Assembly: GCF_022682495.2 (NCBI RefSeq)
Contig: NC_071387.1
Location: 149,838,347-149,902,346, forward strand
Length of the DNA: 64,000 nt
Reading direction: 5' to 3'
Origin: Desmodus rotundus
Taxonomy: Eukaryota > Chordata > Mammalia > Chiroptera > Phyllostomidae
Numbering within the stretch: position 1 is the first letter of the stretch; every line of letters begins with the position of its first letter. The translations under genes and the position numbers were made by a program. Below, one piece after another: positions 44,575 through 56,499 of this stretch. The notes beneath the pieces were generated by a model that was given only the letters and a program-made list of their open reading frames with translations, was not told where the DNA came from and made no database searches.

Positions 44575-44715
44575 GTATGAGTAAGGCAAATCAATTCTCT
44601 GAATCTCCAGACTTCCTCAGAGGGCTGCCATGAAGAAGAAGCTGGAAGAGAAAACACATGAAGGCCCCTAGCCTACTACTTGGCTCATAAAAACACCAGA
44701 TAAATCTCTCTTCCC
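44575..44715 (+). repeat. possible MIR SINE
   Basis: 'caattctctgaatctccag', 'cttcctcagagggctgcc' and 'actacttggctcataa' resemble MIR. Confidence 0.4.
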
Positions 44716-44984
44716 GCCCCTTCTGTGCACCACACCCCCCACCCTGAGTGTTTTAGGTACGTACTACTTCCTGACCAAATAAATTTGATAATAGATCTAA
44801 ACATAGCCACACTGTTCCCAGAGAATTTTTAGACAAATACAACTGCAGCCATTCTTTCGCCAATAATAGGACAGAAATAAGCAGAGTCTTCAATTCACTA
44901 ACTACCATGCCAAAAGCACATTTTAACTTGGTTGTTTGAAACAAAAATGAGTTACCATATTTTGTCAGTTGGCTAAGCCAAAAG

Positions 44985-45185
44985 ATTGATAATCATCGAT
45001 AATCACCAGTATTGACAAGGACGTGGAAAAACAAGGTTGTGGAAATGTAAATTAGTACAAACTTTTTGGAAAGTAATTTGGCAGTATCTATCAAAATTTT
45101 AAATGTACGTATTTTTTCCATCCAACTAATCCATTCTGGTCACCTATCCTTGAGACATACCTACAGATACCTACTCACACCTACT
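44985..45185 (+). repeat. L1M ORF2-tail fragment
   Basis: 'gacaaggacgtggaaaaaca', 'gtaaattagtacaaactttt' and 'ggaaagtaatttggcagtat' match the old L1 ORF2 end. Confidence 0.65.
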
Positions 45186-45479
45186 CACAGAGATATTGTG
45201 TTTTTGTTTTTGTTGTCATGGCACTTGAGACTTTCTGAAATTGTTTGTTTGCGGTCCCTCTTCATTACTAGAAGGTAAACCCCTGTGGGAAGAGTATCTT
45301 CAGTCTTGCTCATCAAGCGGAAGTGGCTGGGCTTGCCAACAGGCCCATGTTCCGGTTATATTTGCTGCCCCCAATGTCATGCTGCTAGAAATGTATATTT
45401 CCTTGGTTTCTAATGCACTATCTCCAACAGTCCATTCATGGCTTTCTTCGATTTATTTCTTTTAAATAATATATAAACA
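45186..45479. other. unassigned stretch
   Basis: No gene or family recognised. Confidence 0.25.
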
Positions 45480-45880
45480 CCCATAAATATATCATTTGAC
45501 CCAAACGATGATATCAACAATTGCTTCTATCTATTGATACACTTTCTCCAGGCCATCCTCTGTGTCCTCCACCCTTGCCACCGCAGAGATAACCACCATC
45601 CCGAGCTTTGTGTTTATTATTCCTTCGCTTGTTTTGAATGTTACAAAAATGGTATTATGCTATATACAGTTTTCTGGAATTTTCTTTTTGTGCTCAATAT
45701 TTTGCAACAGATTCACGTGGGTGTTGGGTGTATCTGTACTTTCATTCATTGCAAGTAAATATTCCATTGTGAGAACTAGCCATAATGTACTCATCTGTTC
45801 TCCTGTAGTTGGCATTTCTGTGTTTCCATTTGGGGGCCATTAAGAACAGTGGTACTAGGAACAGTCTTCCTAGTATTTTT
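45480..45880 (-). repeat. L1M 3' end fragment
   Basis: Reverse old L1: 'tttgcaacagattcacgtgg', 'agtaaatattccattgtgag' and 'ctcatctgttctcctgtagt'. Confidence 0.55.
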
Positions 45881-46386
45881 ATAGCACCAGGTTGATTTCT
45901 GGCAGGAAGCCTGGCTGCCATCACACTAACCCCATCACCCACAAGAGTCATTGATGGGCTCCCCTAAAAGGCTTAATTTGTCTCCCCAACCCCTCCCACC
46001 ACCAGACTAGTTCAAGGCACCCTAGGGAAGGAACCCATTAAAGGGGCAAGCACTCCTTTAAAAGGCAGCACTTGGCAGCAAACATTTATTGGAGTAACTA
46101 GCCCTTTCCAGACTGGCTGCTTGCTTCGCCCACCTCCTGCCAGAATTTTAAAGATATTTTTATTTGAAAGACAAAATCCTAAACAGTTGGAGTTCAATAC
46201 TTCATTCCTGTCATTTAAAAAATTAACTGAATATAAATAAATAAATAAATGCTATCACCAAAAAAAAATTAACTGCAAAGAGAATTTTAGCTACTGATAT
46301 AACTCTCAAAGATAGTCTTCTTTAGCACTCATGTTTGACATATAATGCCACAGAATGCAAAGGCAGACTCCTTGATTGGTGTGGCT

Positions 46387-46388
<2 letters not shown>
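45881..46388. other. unassigned, with a tiny 33-bp insertion
   Basis: No gene. At 46,217-46,275 a 13-bp direct repeat AAAAAATTAACTG (46,217-46,229 and 46,263-46,275) brackets 33 bp of AAAT-rich sequence. Confidence 0.35.
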
Positions 46389-46424
<36 letters not shown>

Positions 46425-46432
46425 ACACACAC
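46389..46432 (+). repeat. (CA)n microsatellite
   Basis: About 22 CA units with one TA interruption. Confidence 0.97.
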
Positions 46433-47340
46433 TAGCCTGAGTGAAAAATCCAGTAACAATAGCTACTTATAACCCCTTTTATCTCCTCTTATTAAGAAAA
46501 CACTGAGCTGGATTTAGCATTTTGGGATGGGGGGTGGTAAGGGTGGTATCATAGTTTTCCAGAGCCACTTGAGTGGAGCAGGAGGACTGGAACCCAGATC
46601 ACCGTCTGTGAAGGAGTGGGCAGGAGGTAAGAAGTAGGCATGAGGTGGAATTGCCCTCTGTTCTTTCTGGGAGGGGAAAAAGAAAACATAGGGACTGTGA
46701 GGTTTTGTTTGTTGGTTTTAAGAAGTGAACAGTGGGGAAGTAGCCAAACTAGAAAGAGGAATAAAAAAGGGTGATTCTGAACTATGTGGGAGGGGGTGGA
46801 ATTTGCCGGCACAGGTGAAGGAATTAGCCAGCAACCAGAAAAGGGAGGTCACTTCCTCTGGAATGAGAGGAAAGCTGGCACCAATGGGTGCAGATAAAAA
46901 TAGATAAAAGTGTGGGTTGGGGAGGTGTGAGATGTTCAGGAAGTTCATGCTGATGTTCTCAATACTCTTTGTGAAGAGGTCTGTGGGGAGAGTGACACTG
47001 GCCACAGGCGGTGAGGGTTCGGAAGAGGAGACATGCTTGTGTTAAGCTGTTTGGGGGCCAGGAGCAGTTGCCACAAGTGGGTTCCAGGAGGGATGGTTGA
47101 ATAGTGCTCCAGGTCGTGTGAGAGTAGAAGGTAGTTCCCTGGCTGGGTGTCCTCCACCAGTGATCCCAGTGGCAGCCACAGGACTGAGAAAGGGGCTGAC
47201 AGACGCCCAGGGCTTGTGGAAGATGGAAGGGCAGGGCCGAGTCTGGGGAGGTGCTGACTGGGAGGTGAGGGTCAGAGGGCTCTCCTCCTTCTCAGGGACT
47301 TAGGCCTTGGTGGACAGCAGGACTGGCAAGTGTGCGTTTT
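46433..47340. other. G-rich ancient repeat-like stretch, unassigned
   Basis: Purine-rich plus strand (46,530-47,290), probably an old L2-like repeat on the minus strand, but no firm match. Opposed frames of 60-95 codons are incidental. Confidence 0.3.
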
Positions 47341-47783
47341 AACAAAGCCATCTTTCTTCCTCCACCCCCGAACACCTGTAATCGGAACAGAAAGGCACAG
47401 GGAGGAGCACGTGGTTAACTACAAGGCTGTTTTTAGTTAGATGGTCTCTAGTTGGCGGTCCCTTGTTGTTTTCTCTTTCCTGAGAGGAGGCAGCCACTTG
47501 AAAAAACTTAATTAAAAATAAATGATTTATGTAATTTAAGGTCTTTGGACAATGGGAACACAGAAGAGATCTTAAAATACTGGTGAGACAAAAGCAGTGT
47601 TTACAGATGGGATTACAAACAATTTGGGCTCTATTGTGAAATAAGTAAAAATAATCATTATAACACAATACATACGTTATTCTTTCTCCTTTTTTAAATT
47701 GCCCTAAATCTTTTATGTCTTTTCTTAGTGAGAGGAAATAAAATGGGTTATAAGTAGCTGTTACTGGATTTTTCATTCAGGCT
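47341..47783. other. unassigned stretch
   Basis: The minus-strand 145-codon frame at 47,339-47,776 has no recognisable domain. It is Cys/Phe/Tyr-rich in places, with no family match I can see. Not called. Confidence 0.3.

Positions 47784-47811
<28 letters not shown>
47784..47811 (+). repeat. (GT)n microsatellite
   Basis: Fourteen GT units. Confidence 0.97.
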
Positions 47812-47814
<3 letters not shown>

Positions 47815-47859
47815 AGGTGAGGAGACTGCTCATTCACACCCACCAAAGAGTCCCTCTTA

Positions 47860-48420
47860 GTTGACCTCTGTGTGGCAGTTGATGATACTAACCACTCCTT
47901 TCCTCTTGAAATTCTTCTCTCTTGGCTTATAACTCCTGCTTCTCTTCTTAACTATATATGACCATTTTCTCATCTCCGTTTTTTGCCTCCTATCCTGTTG
48001 CCTTTCTCTTAAAATGCTCATGCTCTAACCTGGGCTGTCTACTCATTACCCTGAGTACACTTTCCTCAGAAAGAACCGCCTCTCCAAAATCCACCCTGGA
48101 GCCCCAGCTCTGTAGACCCACAGAGCCAACTGCTTCGGAGCTCTGCAAGTGTAACAAGTCCCATGCTGAGTTCCTAATTCCCCTTATTCCCAACTCCTCC
48201 CCCAACCAGTAAACCTGATCTTCTTCCTGCTTTCTCTTTCTAAGTGCATGGAATCTCCATCTGTGTAAACTCATCCAAATGGAATCCTGGGAATTATGGC
48301 AGCTCCCCACCATTTAGTCAATCAGTCCGTGAGGCTTGAGCAATCTACCGCCTTCTGTCACTACCATCTATTCCTCCTTCTCCACTCTCCCATTGCTTCT
48401 GCCTTGATTTATACTGTTTT
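47860..48420 (+). repeat. L2 LINE ORF2-region fragment
   Basis: L2 order: 'ccactcctttcctcttgaa', 'tctctcttggcttataact', 'ctcatgctctaacctggg' and, later, 'cttctgtcactaccatctat'. Open frames on both strands here are shadows. Confidence 0.6.
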
Positions 48421-48844
48421 TATCATTAAAATGAGAACTACATTAGTAAACCATTAGGTTATACAATTTATAGAAGATTGATATTAATATGTACTTGGTT
48501 GAGGAAATATGTCTTATTACTACTTTATAAGATGCTTTGTCAAAGGGAAAAGAGGTCTCTAACCACACTGCAGGCCAGAGGTGGAGCCATTCATTCTAGA
48601 TACTGATGTGGGAATGAATCATCGGAAATGGAGAAGGCCTAACACACTTAGCGTATATCCGTCTTCCATGGAGATTTGATGCAATCGTTTTACTTTGTGG
48701 ATAGTTTGTGGTGGGGTGGAGATAGATGAGCTCTCTTTGGTGAAAGACTATGCCAGAGTTGTTCCCAAATTTACCCCACAGGTCAGGTGTAGAACTGAGT
48801 TAAAAGAACACCCATGACACTCTAGTGCAGAGATTTTCAACCAG
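48421..48844. other. unassigned stretch
   Basis: Nothing recognised. Confidence 0.3.
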
Positions 48845-48997
48845 TATGTTGAATGTTCAGGAAAATGAGATGAGGTTCTGAGAGGCTAAGTAGCTTGCAG
48901 TTTACACAAAAAGTGAGCAACAGGGCTAGGATTTGAATCCAGGCCTTTCTGATTAGAAAACACACACTCATGGCCACTTTGCCATATGACGCCTCTA
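48845..48997 (-). repeat. MIR SINE
   Basis: 'gaaaatgagatgaggttctg', 'agaggctaagtagcttgcag' and 'gggctaggatttgaatccag' are reverse MIR. Confidence 0.88.
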
Positions 48998-49081
48998 ATT
49001 TTTCTACTGTGATAACTACATGCATATTTAAGGTCAGATGGGGGTTTCATAACAAAGGTTTAGCCCTCTAACGTAACCTGA

Positions 49082-49098
49082 AATAATAATAATAATAA
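49082..49098 (+). repeat. short (AAT)n tract
   Basis: Five AAT units. Confidence 0.9.
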
Positions 49099-49104
49099 GT
49101 AACA

Positions 49105-49205
49105 AATATCTAACGTTTGTTGGGCACTCCCTGTGCACTATGCCATTGTTCCAAATGTTTTAAGTATATTAACCAATTTGCTCCTTGGAACTTTACCTTC
49201 TGATT
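49105..49205 (-). repeat. MIR SINE fragment
   Basis: 'tgttgggcactccctgtgca', 'ccaaatgttttaagtatatt' and 'aaccaatttgctcc' resemble the reverse MIR 3' part. Confidence 0.55.
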
Positions 49206-49329
49206 AATAATGAATTATTTGGGAATAAACAGAGCAGCCTCAAAAAAAGTAGCAATCTTAAAATCAATTAATATTCTGATCATATTTAACATAGAAATAA
49301 ACTTGAAGATAATTAATTGTTTTGTTTTA

Positions 49330-49840
49330 ACATTTGGGAATCGTTTCCATTGCAACAGACCCAAAACACTCCCACATCAAACTAACTTAAACAAAAAAGA
49401 AAGACTATTGGCTTACATCATTGAGAAATCTCCAGAGGCAGAGCTCCTCCTCCTCACTATCCCAATTTTGTTGGCTTCTTTCTCAGACTCTAGTTGGTGG
49501 TTCCTGCTACCTCCAAACTCTTCCCTCCTGACAGCAAGATAAGAGGCAGCAGCTCCCACCTCACATATACCCAAGTTCAAAACCAGAGGGATTTGTCTAC
49601 CAGTCCTAGGATTACTCTGATTGCCCTGGCTTAAGTCACTGTCCACTCCTGAAACTATTCCTGTGGCAAAGGAGATTCAGTTTCCTGATTCTGGTAAAGC
49701 AGGTGAAACTCACTGATTGCCAAGGGCCAGAGTCACCAGCTCTACCTCTGAAACCAAAAGGTGAGACTCCAGCCATATAAACTGGGAATAGGGATAAAGA
49801 GATGGGTCCTCAGAAGAAAATCTGTGAGATGGATGCTGTT
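49330..49840 (-). repeat. ancient L1-like 3' end, subfamily unresolved
   Basis: 'ccattgcaacagacccaaaa', 'aaagactattggcttacatc' and 'ggattactctgattgccctg' match the reverse of a common old 3'-end repeat. Confidence 0.5.
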
Positions 49841-49924
49841 GTCAATGACCCCCCAGTGAACACACACATCCTGCTATTCATGCCTTAGGTAGTGCCCTCC
49901 CTGCAAGTCTGAGGCCTAAGACTA

Positions 49925-50757
49925 GCTTTTTTCAAAAATAGACCTTATTTACAAGAATAGTTTTCGATTTATTGAAAGAAATAAGGCCATAGTACAGGCA
50001 GTTGTTACATATCCCTTCACCCAATTTTCCTATTGCTAACATTTTATATTTGTCTGGTCTATTTGTTATAGTTAGTGAACACATATTATACATTCTTACT
50101 AAATAAAGTCCATAGTAATTTATTCATATTTCCATAGTTGCTGCCTAATGTCTTTTTCTGCTCCAGAATCCTCTCCGGGATACCGCATTATATTTACTGG
50201 TCATTGACTCCTTAAGCTCTTCTTGGTTATGACAGTTTTTTAGACTCTCCTTGTTTGGATGACCTTGACTCTTTTGAGGAGTATTATTGATCAAACGTTT
50301 TGTAGAATGCCCTTCTGTCGGAACCTGGTTGATGTTTTTCTCATAATTAAACTGGAGTTATAGGGTTTGGGCAGGAAAACCACAGAAGTAAAGTGCCATT
50401 TTCATCACACCATATCATTTTCATCACATCACTATTGATACTGACCTTGATCACGTGGCTGAGACACTCTTTTTAGTCCCTTCCATTATGCTCTCTTTGG
50501 AAGGAAGTCGTTATGAGCAGCCCACACTTAAGGAGTGGGGATTTATGCTTCTCCTCCTTGAGAGTGGAGTACCAACATAAATTATTTGGAATTCTTCTTC
50601 AAGGGAGATTTGTCTGTTCTCCTCCATTTATTTATTTAGTCATTCAATCATTTATTTATATAACTACAGACTCAATAGATCCTTATCTTATACTTTGGGT
50701 TATAATCCAATACTATTTAATTTATTTAATTTATTTATTATTTGAATCCTCACCTAA
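49925..50757 (-). mobile_element. L1M 3' UTR fragment, left of Ves
   Basis: Old L1 3' UTR in reverse: 'cttggttatgacagttttt', 'gatgaccttgactcttttga', 'gtaaagtgccattttcatca', 'aaggaagtcgttatgagcag' and 'acttaaggagtggggattta'. It continues beyond the Ves insertion. Confidence 0.75.
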
Positions 50758-51002
50758 GAATATGTATTTTTTATTAGTTTTAGAGAGAGGGGAAGGGAAA
50801 CAGAGAGAGAGAAGAAAAGAAAGGGAGAGAGAGAGAGAGAAAATCATCAATGTGAGAGACAAACATCAGCCAGTGGCATCTTGTCCATGCCCCAACAGGG
50901 CATCACACCCACAACCTACACATGTGTCCTGACCAGGAATCAAACCTGAAAGCTTTTGGTGCATGGGATGACGCTCCAGCCGACTAAGCCACCTGGCCAG
51001 GA
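50758..51002 (-). mobile_element. Ves-type SINE inserted in L1M
   Basis: Reverse Ves: T-rich tail, G/A-rich stretch (50,785-50,840), and the head ending 'aagccacctggccagg'. The B-box region (reverse) is at about 50,936-50,946. TSDs are hard to set because both flanks are AT-rich. More diverged than the copies at 14.8 and 32.1 kb. Confidence 0.9.
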
Positions 51003-51068
51003 TTATTTATTTTTTTGCTTGACTTGTTCCTGCTTTGGCCATTGGAAGATTTACCAGTTGGCTCCTAC
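51003..51068 (-). mobile_element. L1M 3' UTR fragment, right of Ves
   Basis: 'cctgctttggccattggaag' and 'ccagttggctcctacg' continue the L1M broken by the SINE. Confidence 0.65.
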
Positions 51069-51515
51069 GTATGACTAGCTTTTAGACCAACAGAATGAAA
51101 CAAAAAATCACGACACTGCGTGGCTTCTGAAGCTAGGCCATAAAAAAGTGTTGCACCTTCTGCCAGGGCTTCTTGAACCCTTACTCTGGGGTAGTCAACC
51201 CCTTGTAAGAACTCTAACTACCCTGAGACTGTAATGTTCTAAGTAATCCCAAGCTAGCCATATGAAGAGGTTGTGTGGAAAGACAGACGGATAGCAGCCT
51301 CTAGGTCCTCCAGCCATTTTAGCTTAGAGGTCCAACCCAGACGAGCCTTCCAACTGCTCTTGCCTCAGCACAACCATGTGAGAGGCCCCAAGCAAGAACT
51401 CCAAGCTCAGCTGAAGCCAGTCACGCTACAGAATCGTGAATGATAGCAATAAATTGCTGTTTTAAGCCGCTAAATTTGAGGGTGCTTTGTGATGTAGCAA
51501 AAGATAACTTATAAC
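51069..51515 (+). mobile_element. MLT1-type (MaLR) solo LTR
   Basis: Starts near 'tgactagcttttagaccaac', contains 'gaagctaggccataaaaaag', 'gcaataaattgctgttttaa' (polyadenylation region) and 'gccgctaaatttgagggtg', and ends around 'gcaaaagataact'. Highly diverged. TSD not seen. Confidence 0.72.
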
Positions 51516-52479
51516 TCAAAACAGATGCAAAAATCTGCTAGCTATGGTATTAACTCTCAAGCTAGAACATGTTTTATTAGTCAGCATATAATAATGACTT
51601 TCTTATTTTGTCACCCAGAAAAAATAATTTATACAAAGGTATGTGACAAAATGTTATTTAATCTCTTTCCTCTCAAATAGTTGATCTCTGAGGCTCTCAG
51701 ATTAACATTCTATTCAGAAACATTGCTTCGTACAGATAGTTAAGTTTTCTAAGGATATTAATATCGGTTGAAAAGCAGTAATAATAGTCTTGAGTAACTC
51801 TCCTGGCTGCCTAACAATTAGTCATCACAAAGTAGACTCCCGAACAGCATTTTCAGGCAGCAGAATCTTTAAGAATCCAGAAACCTGAAATGTTTCCCAG
51901 TGTCATGGTGGAAAATATATTTCTACGTTTGAGCCAATATAAACTTCTATTGGCACCTTTACTGGGGCTTGGAGAACATAGATCTCCATTCTCCCAGAGA
52001 GCAGGACATATTGTTTTTCTACAAGAACTGTAGGAGTTAATGGGGGTGGGGAGAGTGAGCTGGGAAGGGAAGCCAAAATACACCTAAGAAGAGAGATAAG
52101 ATTGTGTTAAGATTAGATTACCAAATTCAAGGAGGCTATGTCATATCTATTTTTTCTACAAAGGAATACAGGTTGGATTTCTATTTTATCCCTGGTTGCC
52201 CTTCTCTCTCTATACATATTTCCTGTCTCTCATTAAGAACAGTTGGCTCTCACTTTTTTTTTGCAAATATATTTAAGCTTCCTTAATACATATTCATTTC
52301 ATCTAGAATTTGAAATAATTTGACTTGGCTTTGGTTCAGGTTTACCTTGAGATAATGAAAAAAGTATTTGCGTAGTTAATTAATAAAATTAATAAACAAG
52401 GTTAAGAAGGCTTTATCTGAAAAAAGTTAAGGTCAGAATATTCTTATGGTCACCAAGACAGGCCACTCAAATCTAGAAA
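51516..52479. other. unassigned stretch
   Basis: No gene or repeat recognised. Confidence 0.3.
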
Positions 52480-52572
52480 TAGAAGGTACTTTGAGGACAG
52501 AGAGAGGGCCCTGAACACGAAGACTGGACCTGACAAGGTAGTCAAAAAATGTTTACTGAATGAATGAATGAC
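52480..52572 (+). repeat. L2/MIR-type 3' tail fragment
   Basis: Ends with 'tgtttactgaatgaatgaat', the common L2 3' end. Confidence 0.45.
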
Positions 52573-52939
52573 TCAGATTTCAATAATTTAAGTTTAGGGG
52601 TTTGTAGTTAATACACAGGTCTCAAAAAATCGTTCATGGGATAAATTCAGTCCATGGTCTTTTCCAGTTTGGCCTGAATATAGTTATATTTTGTTTTGCT
52701 AAAGATAATAAATTCATTTGATTCAAAATCCTTTTTAAATATGGTATACAGGCGTCTTTGCTCTGGTCCATGCCTTCCCAGTCTCCCTCTTCTTCCCCCT
52801 TGGGCTCGATACCTTTATCTTTCTCCTAAGCTCCAAGGGCACTTGTTCTGCTTTTGTAAGTTGTTTATTGAGTCTCATCAGCCCAGCAGGCTCAATTCTA
52901 CTACCTTTGTAGCTCTCTAAATACATATTCTCTTATTAT
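52573..52939. other. unassigned stretch
   Basis: No recognised feature. Opposed frames of 63-74 codons are incidental. Confidence 0.25.
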
Positions 52940-53190
52940 TTGAAAAAATGGTGTATTGTGAAAAGTCTCACTCCTACCTCTGTCTTATCTGCCCATCTAT
53001 CCCAGCTTATCTCAAGGTAAAATCCTCTATTAGTTTATTTTTGTTTATTCTTCTAGAGTCTCTTTAGGCAAATATAAGAAAATATGCAGTCTTATTTTCG
53101 CCTTGTTTTATACAAAGGTAGAATATTGCACACACTGCTTTTTCTCACTGAAACTACACTTGGAGATCCCTTTTCTCTTCTCTCTTAACT
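52940..53190 (-). repeat. L1M fragment
   Basis: 'tgtgaaaagtctcactccta', 'gagtctctttaggcaaatat', 'cacacactgctttttctcac' and 'acttggagatccctttt' are a reverse old L1. Confidence 0.6.
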
Positions 53191-53611
53191 TAAACTAGTC
53201 AGTTTCACTCATAGCATTTCATGCCCTTCCACAGTAGGCATTTCAGTAACATCTAGAATAATAGTACCAAAGGCAGAGGAGAGGAGAGACATGTTTGCCT
53301 GGCTTATCACACCAGAGTAGCTGAACAGGGATGGGAAGGCCACTACATAGTAAGATGTCTTTAAACATTGTGAGCACATCCTACATACTAGTTGCACAGA
53401 ATGAATTTCAAGTTTGACAACGACAGATTGTTTGCCGCCCCCCTCTCCGGGGTACACACACGCACACACACCACAGGGACCTAGAAATGCCAACCAGTGA
53501 CAATGACAGGATTTCTAAGTGAGCAAATCACAAGACATCTTTCCCAGTTCTCCAGGTACCCGACCACTCCCACCCCAACCCCCTACACTTTCCAGAACTG
53601 AATTCAACAGA
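53191..53611. other. unassigned stretch
   Basis: Contains a short CA-rich patch at 53,453-53,473. No gene. Confidence 0.3.
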
Positions 53612-53735
53612 TGTAGTGTTTCCTAGACTTGCCCAATCTCAAAGGTTTTAGTTCTTGTTAAAACTTCAGATTCCTAGCCCTATCTAGGTCTGAATCTCTG
53701 CTTTTAGGATCAGAAAAGTTTGGGAGACTCTTCTA
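53612..53735 (+). repeat. possible MER5-like hAT fragment
   Basis: 'gtttcctagacttgcccaat', 'gttaaaacttcagattccta' and 'ggtctgaatctctgctttta' resemble a diverged MER5/Charlie element. Confidence 0.45.
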
Positions 53736-54094
53736 AGATGTTGCCAAATATGTTCTCATGCCTGTGTTGAAATAGTATTCTTAAGGACTTGTAATTATAA
53801 TTAGATCCCAAGTACCTGATTAGATGTCATTTTGAATGGCTATTTTTTAAACAATCCTCTTTTGGAGAAGTGCTTTCCAAAGATTTTCACAACAATACAT
53901 GTATATAATGTTAATACTTGCTTGGCTCACGGGGGAAGGCCACCATCAGCCAGAGGCAACGGGCCCAGGGACTTTGGAGGGACGGCGAGCTGAAAAGTGA
54001 TATTTCACAGCACAACGTTTGGGAAATTCTGCTTTAGAGTATCTTGTGGCGAAGGATAAAGGAAACTGGCATTTGTTTAGCTGTTGGATGCCTG

Positions 54095-54292
54095 GTGCTA
54101 TACTTAGAACTAAGGCTTTTATCTTGCATACAATTTACTAAGCACAGACAGATGTGTATTAATTCCTGCATTTTAAAGAACAACCAACTGAGATAGATTT
54201 AGATCAAACCTCTTCCAAAGGCTGAGTCATGAGTTAGAATTTGAACTGATATTTCTGGCTCCCAAGTCCAACATTTTTTTTTTTTTTACCAT
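54095..54292 (-). repeat. MIR SINE with internal T run
   Basis: 'cttattaattcctgcatttta'-like MIR core around 54,158-54,176, then 'gagttagaatttgaactgat' and 'ctggctcccaagtccaacat', with a 14-T run at about 54,274-54,287. Confidence 0.65.
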
Positions 54293-54420
54293 TGCCTAAA
54301 ATGGTAGCCAATACATATATCAAATATTAAGAAATGCTCAAAAAGGACTCAAATGACACAGCTTCTGGGTGCATTTTGGTTTCAACCCTAGTTGCTGGGT
54401 GTGCTGAACACAGGCCTGTT

Positions 54421-54875
54421 TGTGGTAGCCAGTCTCTAAGCTGGTCCCAGTGACCCCGCCTCTTGGTATTTATGCTCCAATATTCCCCCTTCCACATTGT
54501 ATCAGATTGGTCTGCATGACCAATAAAATACAGCAGACATAATGATATGTGATTTCAAAAGGTCACTCACTCCAGGAGAATCTATCTACCATGCAGTTAG
54601 GACACTCAAACAGCCCTCTAGGAAGAACTGTGTGGTGGGAAATTGCCAGCAGTCGTGGGAATAAGCCATCTTGGAAGCAGTTCCTTTAGCGATATCAAGC
54701 CTACAGGTGACTGCAGTCTCAGCTTGTATCCTAATTGCAACTTCATGAGATACCTGAGTAAAAGCCCCCAGTTAATCTGCTTCCAAATCCCTTAGTCAGA
54801 GGAAATGTGAAATAATGTTTGTTGTTTTAAGCTACTAACTATTGTAGTAATCTGTTTTGCATCAATATAACTAGC
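54421..54875 (+). mobile_element. MLT1-type (MaLR) LTR, diverged
   Basis: 'tgaccccgcctcttggtatt', 'tcagattggtctgcatgacc', 'gtgaaataatgtttgttgtt' (polyadenylation region) and 'gttttaagctactaac' are in MLT1 order. Ends are not sharp. Confidence 0.65.
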
Positions 54876-54934
54876 ATATGTTTCTATTATAAGAATTAAA
54901 AAAATAAAATAAAAAATACAATATATAGGTACCT

Positions 54935-55200
54935 CTATTGTAGTCACTTTTCAACCTCTCCCTTGATCTCTGTTCTGTTCCCCGCTCCTTCCTTATAAAA
55001 ATCTCTGCCTCCACTGAGATGTGGAGATGGGCTTTGAGACATGAGTCCCCATCTTCCCAGGAGATGGGCTTTGAGACGCGAGTCCCCCATCTTCCAGATG
55101 GCCAGCATCTGAATAAACCACTTTCTTCTACATCAGCACCTGCCTCTCAAGTATTGGCTTTCGTAGCCGCAGGCAACTGGTTCTGCGTTCAGTTACAACA
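54935..55200 (+). mobile_element. LTR 3' part with TATA and poly(A) signals, 5'-truncated
   Basis: 'cttccttataaaaatctctg' (TATA box) near 54,990-55,009, 'tctgaataaaccac' (AATAAA) near 55,107-55,120, and an end at '...cagttacaaca' (55,200) give the promoter, polyadenylation and U5 layout of a gammaretrovirus-like (ERV1) LTR. Between them is a 37-bp tandem duplication (55,024-55,060 and 55,061-55,097). The start is not clear. Confidence 0.55.
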
Positions 55201-55709
55201 TGACAACCTAACGTGACAAAGGAGTTTTTAATGCATTATAATATAGCAGATATTGTCATGGAACACTCATTTGGGCTTTATTCTTGCCAAGCATTTTATA
55301 ATTATTTTTACCTAGCACCCATCAAAGCAATATGGTATTATGGGTTAATACTCTTAACACAATTTCTGAACAAGGAAGGTGAGATTAAGTGAATAAGTGG
55401 TTTTTGCAACTTTAGGGCTAAGCCTAGGTAATATCATCTAGCTCTGCAGTCTTTAGCGTGGCAAGTCCCAGAACAGGGGTGGGGGGTGAAGGGCAGAAGG
55501 GGTGGTGAGGAATAACAATTACAAGTAACCTCTTCCTCATTACCCTTATCCCCAGGCATCTGGTATTGAGCCTGCTGTAAATCTTGCAAGAGATCACAAA
55601 CAGTGTTGCTGGTTGCCATCTCTATGTTATCTCAGTCCAAGCTGCTAATCCTACCAATCATTAACCTAAATGAGGCTGACAAAGAATGGGCCTCCAGGCC
55701 ACTGTCCAA
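55201..55709. other. unassigned stretch
   Basis: No gene or repeat recognised. Confidence 0.3.
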
Positions 55710-55840
55710 CAGCCATCATATGCAATAATTGCAAATACTGAGCGTATCTGGAATAATTCCAGAACCATGAATTGGTTTATATGGAAGGAAGCAAGAAAAT
55801 GGATGCTCAGCACCAGTGGGAAATGAAATTTCATTATGCA
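55710..55840 (+). repeat. 131-bp duplicated block, copy A
   Basis: Matches 57,617-57,747 over the full 131 bp without a gap, with 8 differences (about 94% identical). Homology starts and stops sharply at 'cagccatcatatgc' and 'tttcattatgca'. It contains octamer-like 'atatgcaataattgcaaata'. I do not recognise it as a known repeat. Confidence 0.95.
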
Positions 55841-56499
55841 GGAAGCAGTTCACCCAAGCCTATCCCTAACATTTGCAAGACTAGGGCAAGAAAATAATCG
55901 GAGGCCCATATTTAAAAGTTATAAATCAAGCTGCCAAAACTGTTAGCTAAAATGTCTTCCTATCTTGGCAAACATTATAATTTCATAACAAGATTTTTAA
56001 AATATGTGCAAAGCTATGGGTTTTATATGACTGAAAGTCAGCAGAATAACAAAGACTACTGAATTCAATTATTAATATACCTGCATATCTGGATGAGTAA
56101 TAAAATAAAGACAGCCATAATTCATAAAATATTATATATCCTATAAAATACATTTTTCCTGCCTTTGGTTCACCAAAAGTCCTAATTGCGTTTTTAAATA
56201 AAGATTTTTAAAATAAAATTTGAGTTCTACAGACAGAAAATGCCAAATTAGACAACCTTTCTTAAGTCAAAATTATTACATAGTTTTCATTAATTCCATT
56301 TGGAGAATCTCAGCTCTGCTGACATAGTGGTAAATAAAATTGTAAATAAAAATTTTAAAACAATACCCAGTTCAGATGTGAACATTCATTTCATATAGCA
56401 AGACAAATGTTGTAGTAGGTTTGCTATGATAAATTATTGCAAAAAAATTTACAAAGCATTTTAACTTTATCATATAGGTTGTTATCACACTGTGATTTT
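55841..56499. other. AT-rich unique stretch
   Basis: No repeat recognised. Very AT-rich; may include conserved non-coding sequence. Confidence 0.3.

Noticed and set aside
47339..47776. 145-codon minus-strand frame
   Set aside because: No family signal, and it ends beside a GT microsatellite; consistent with a chance open frame.
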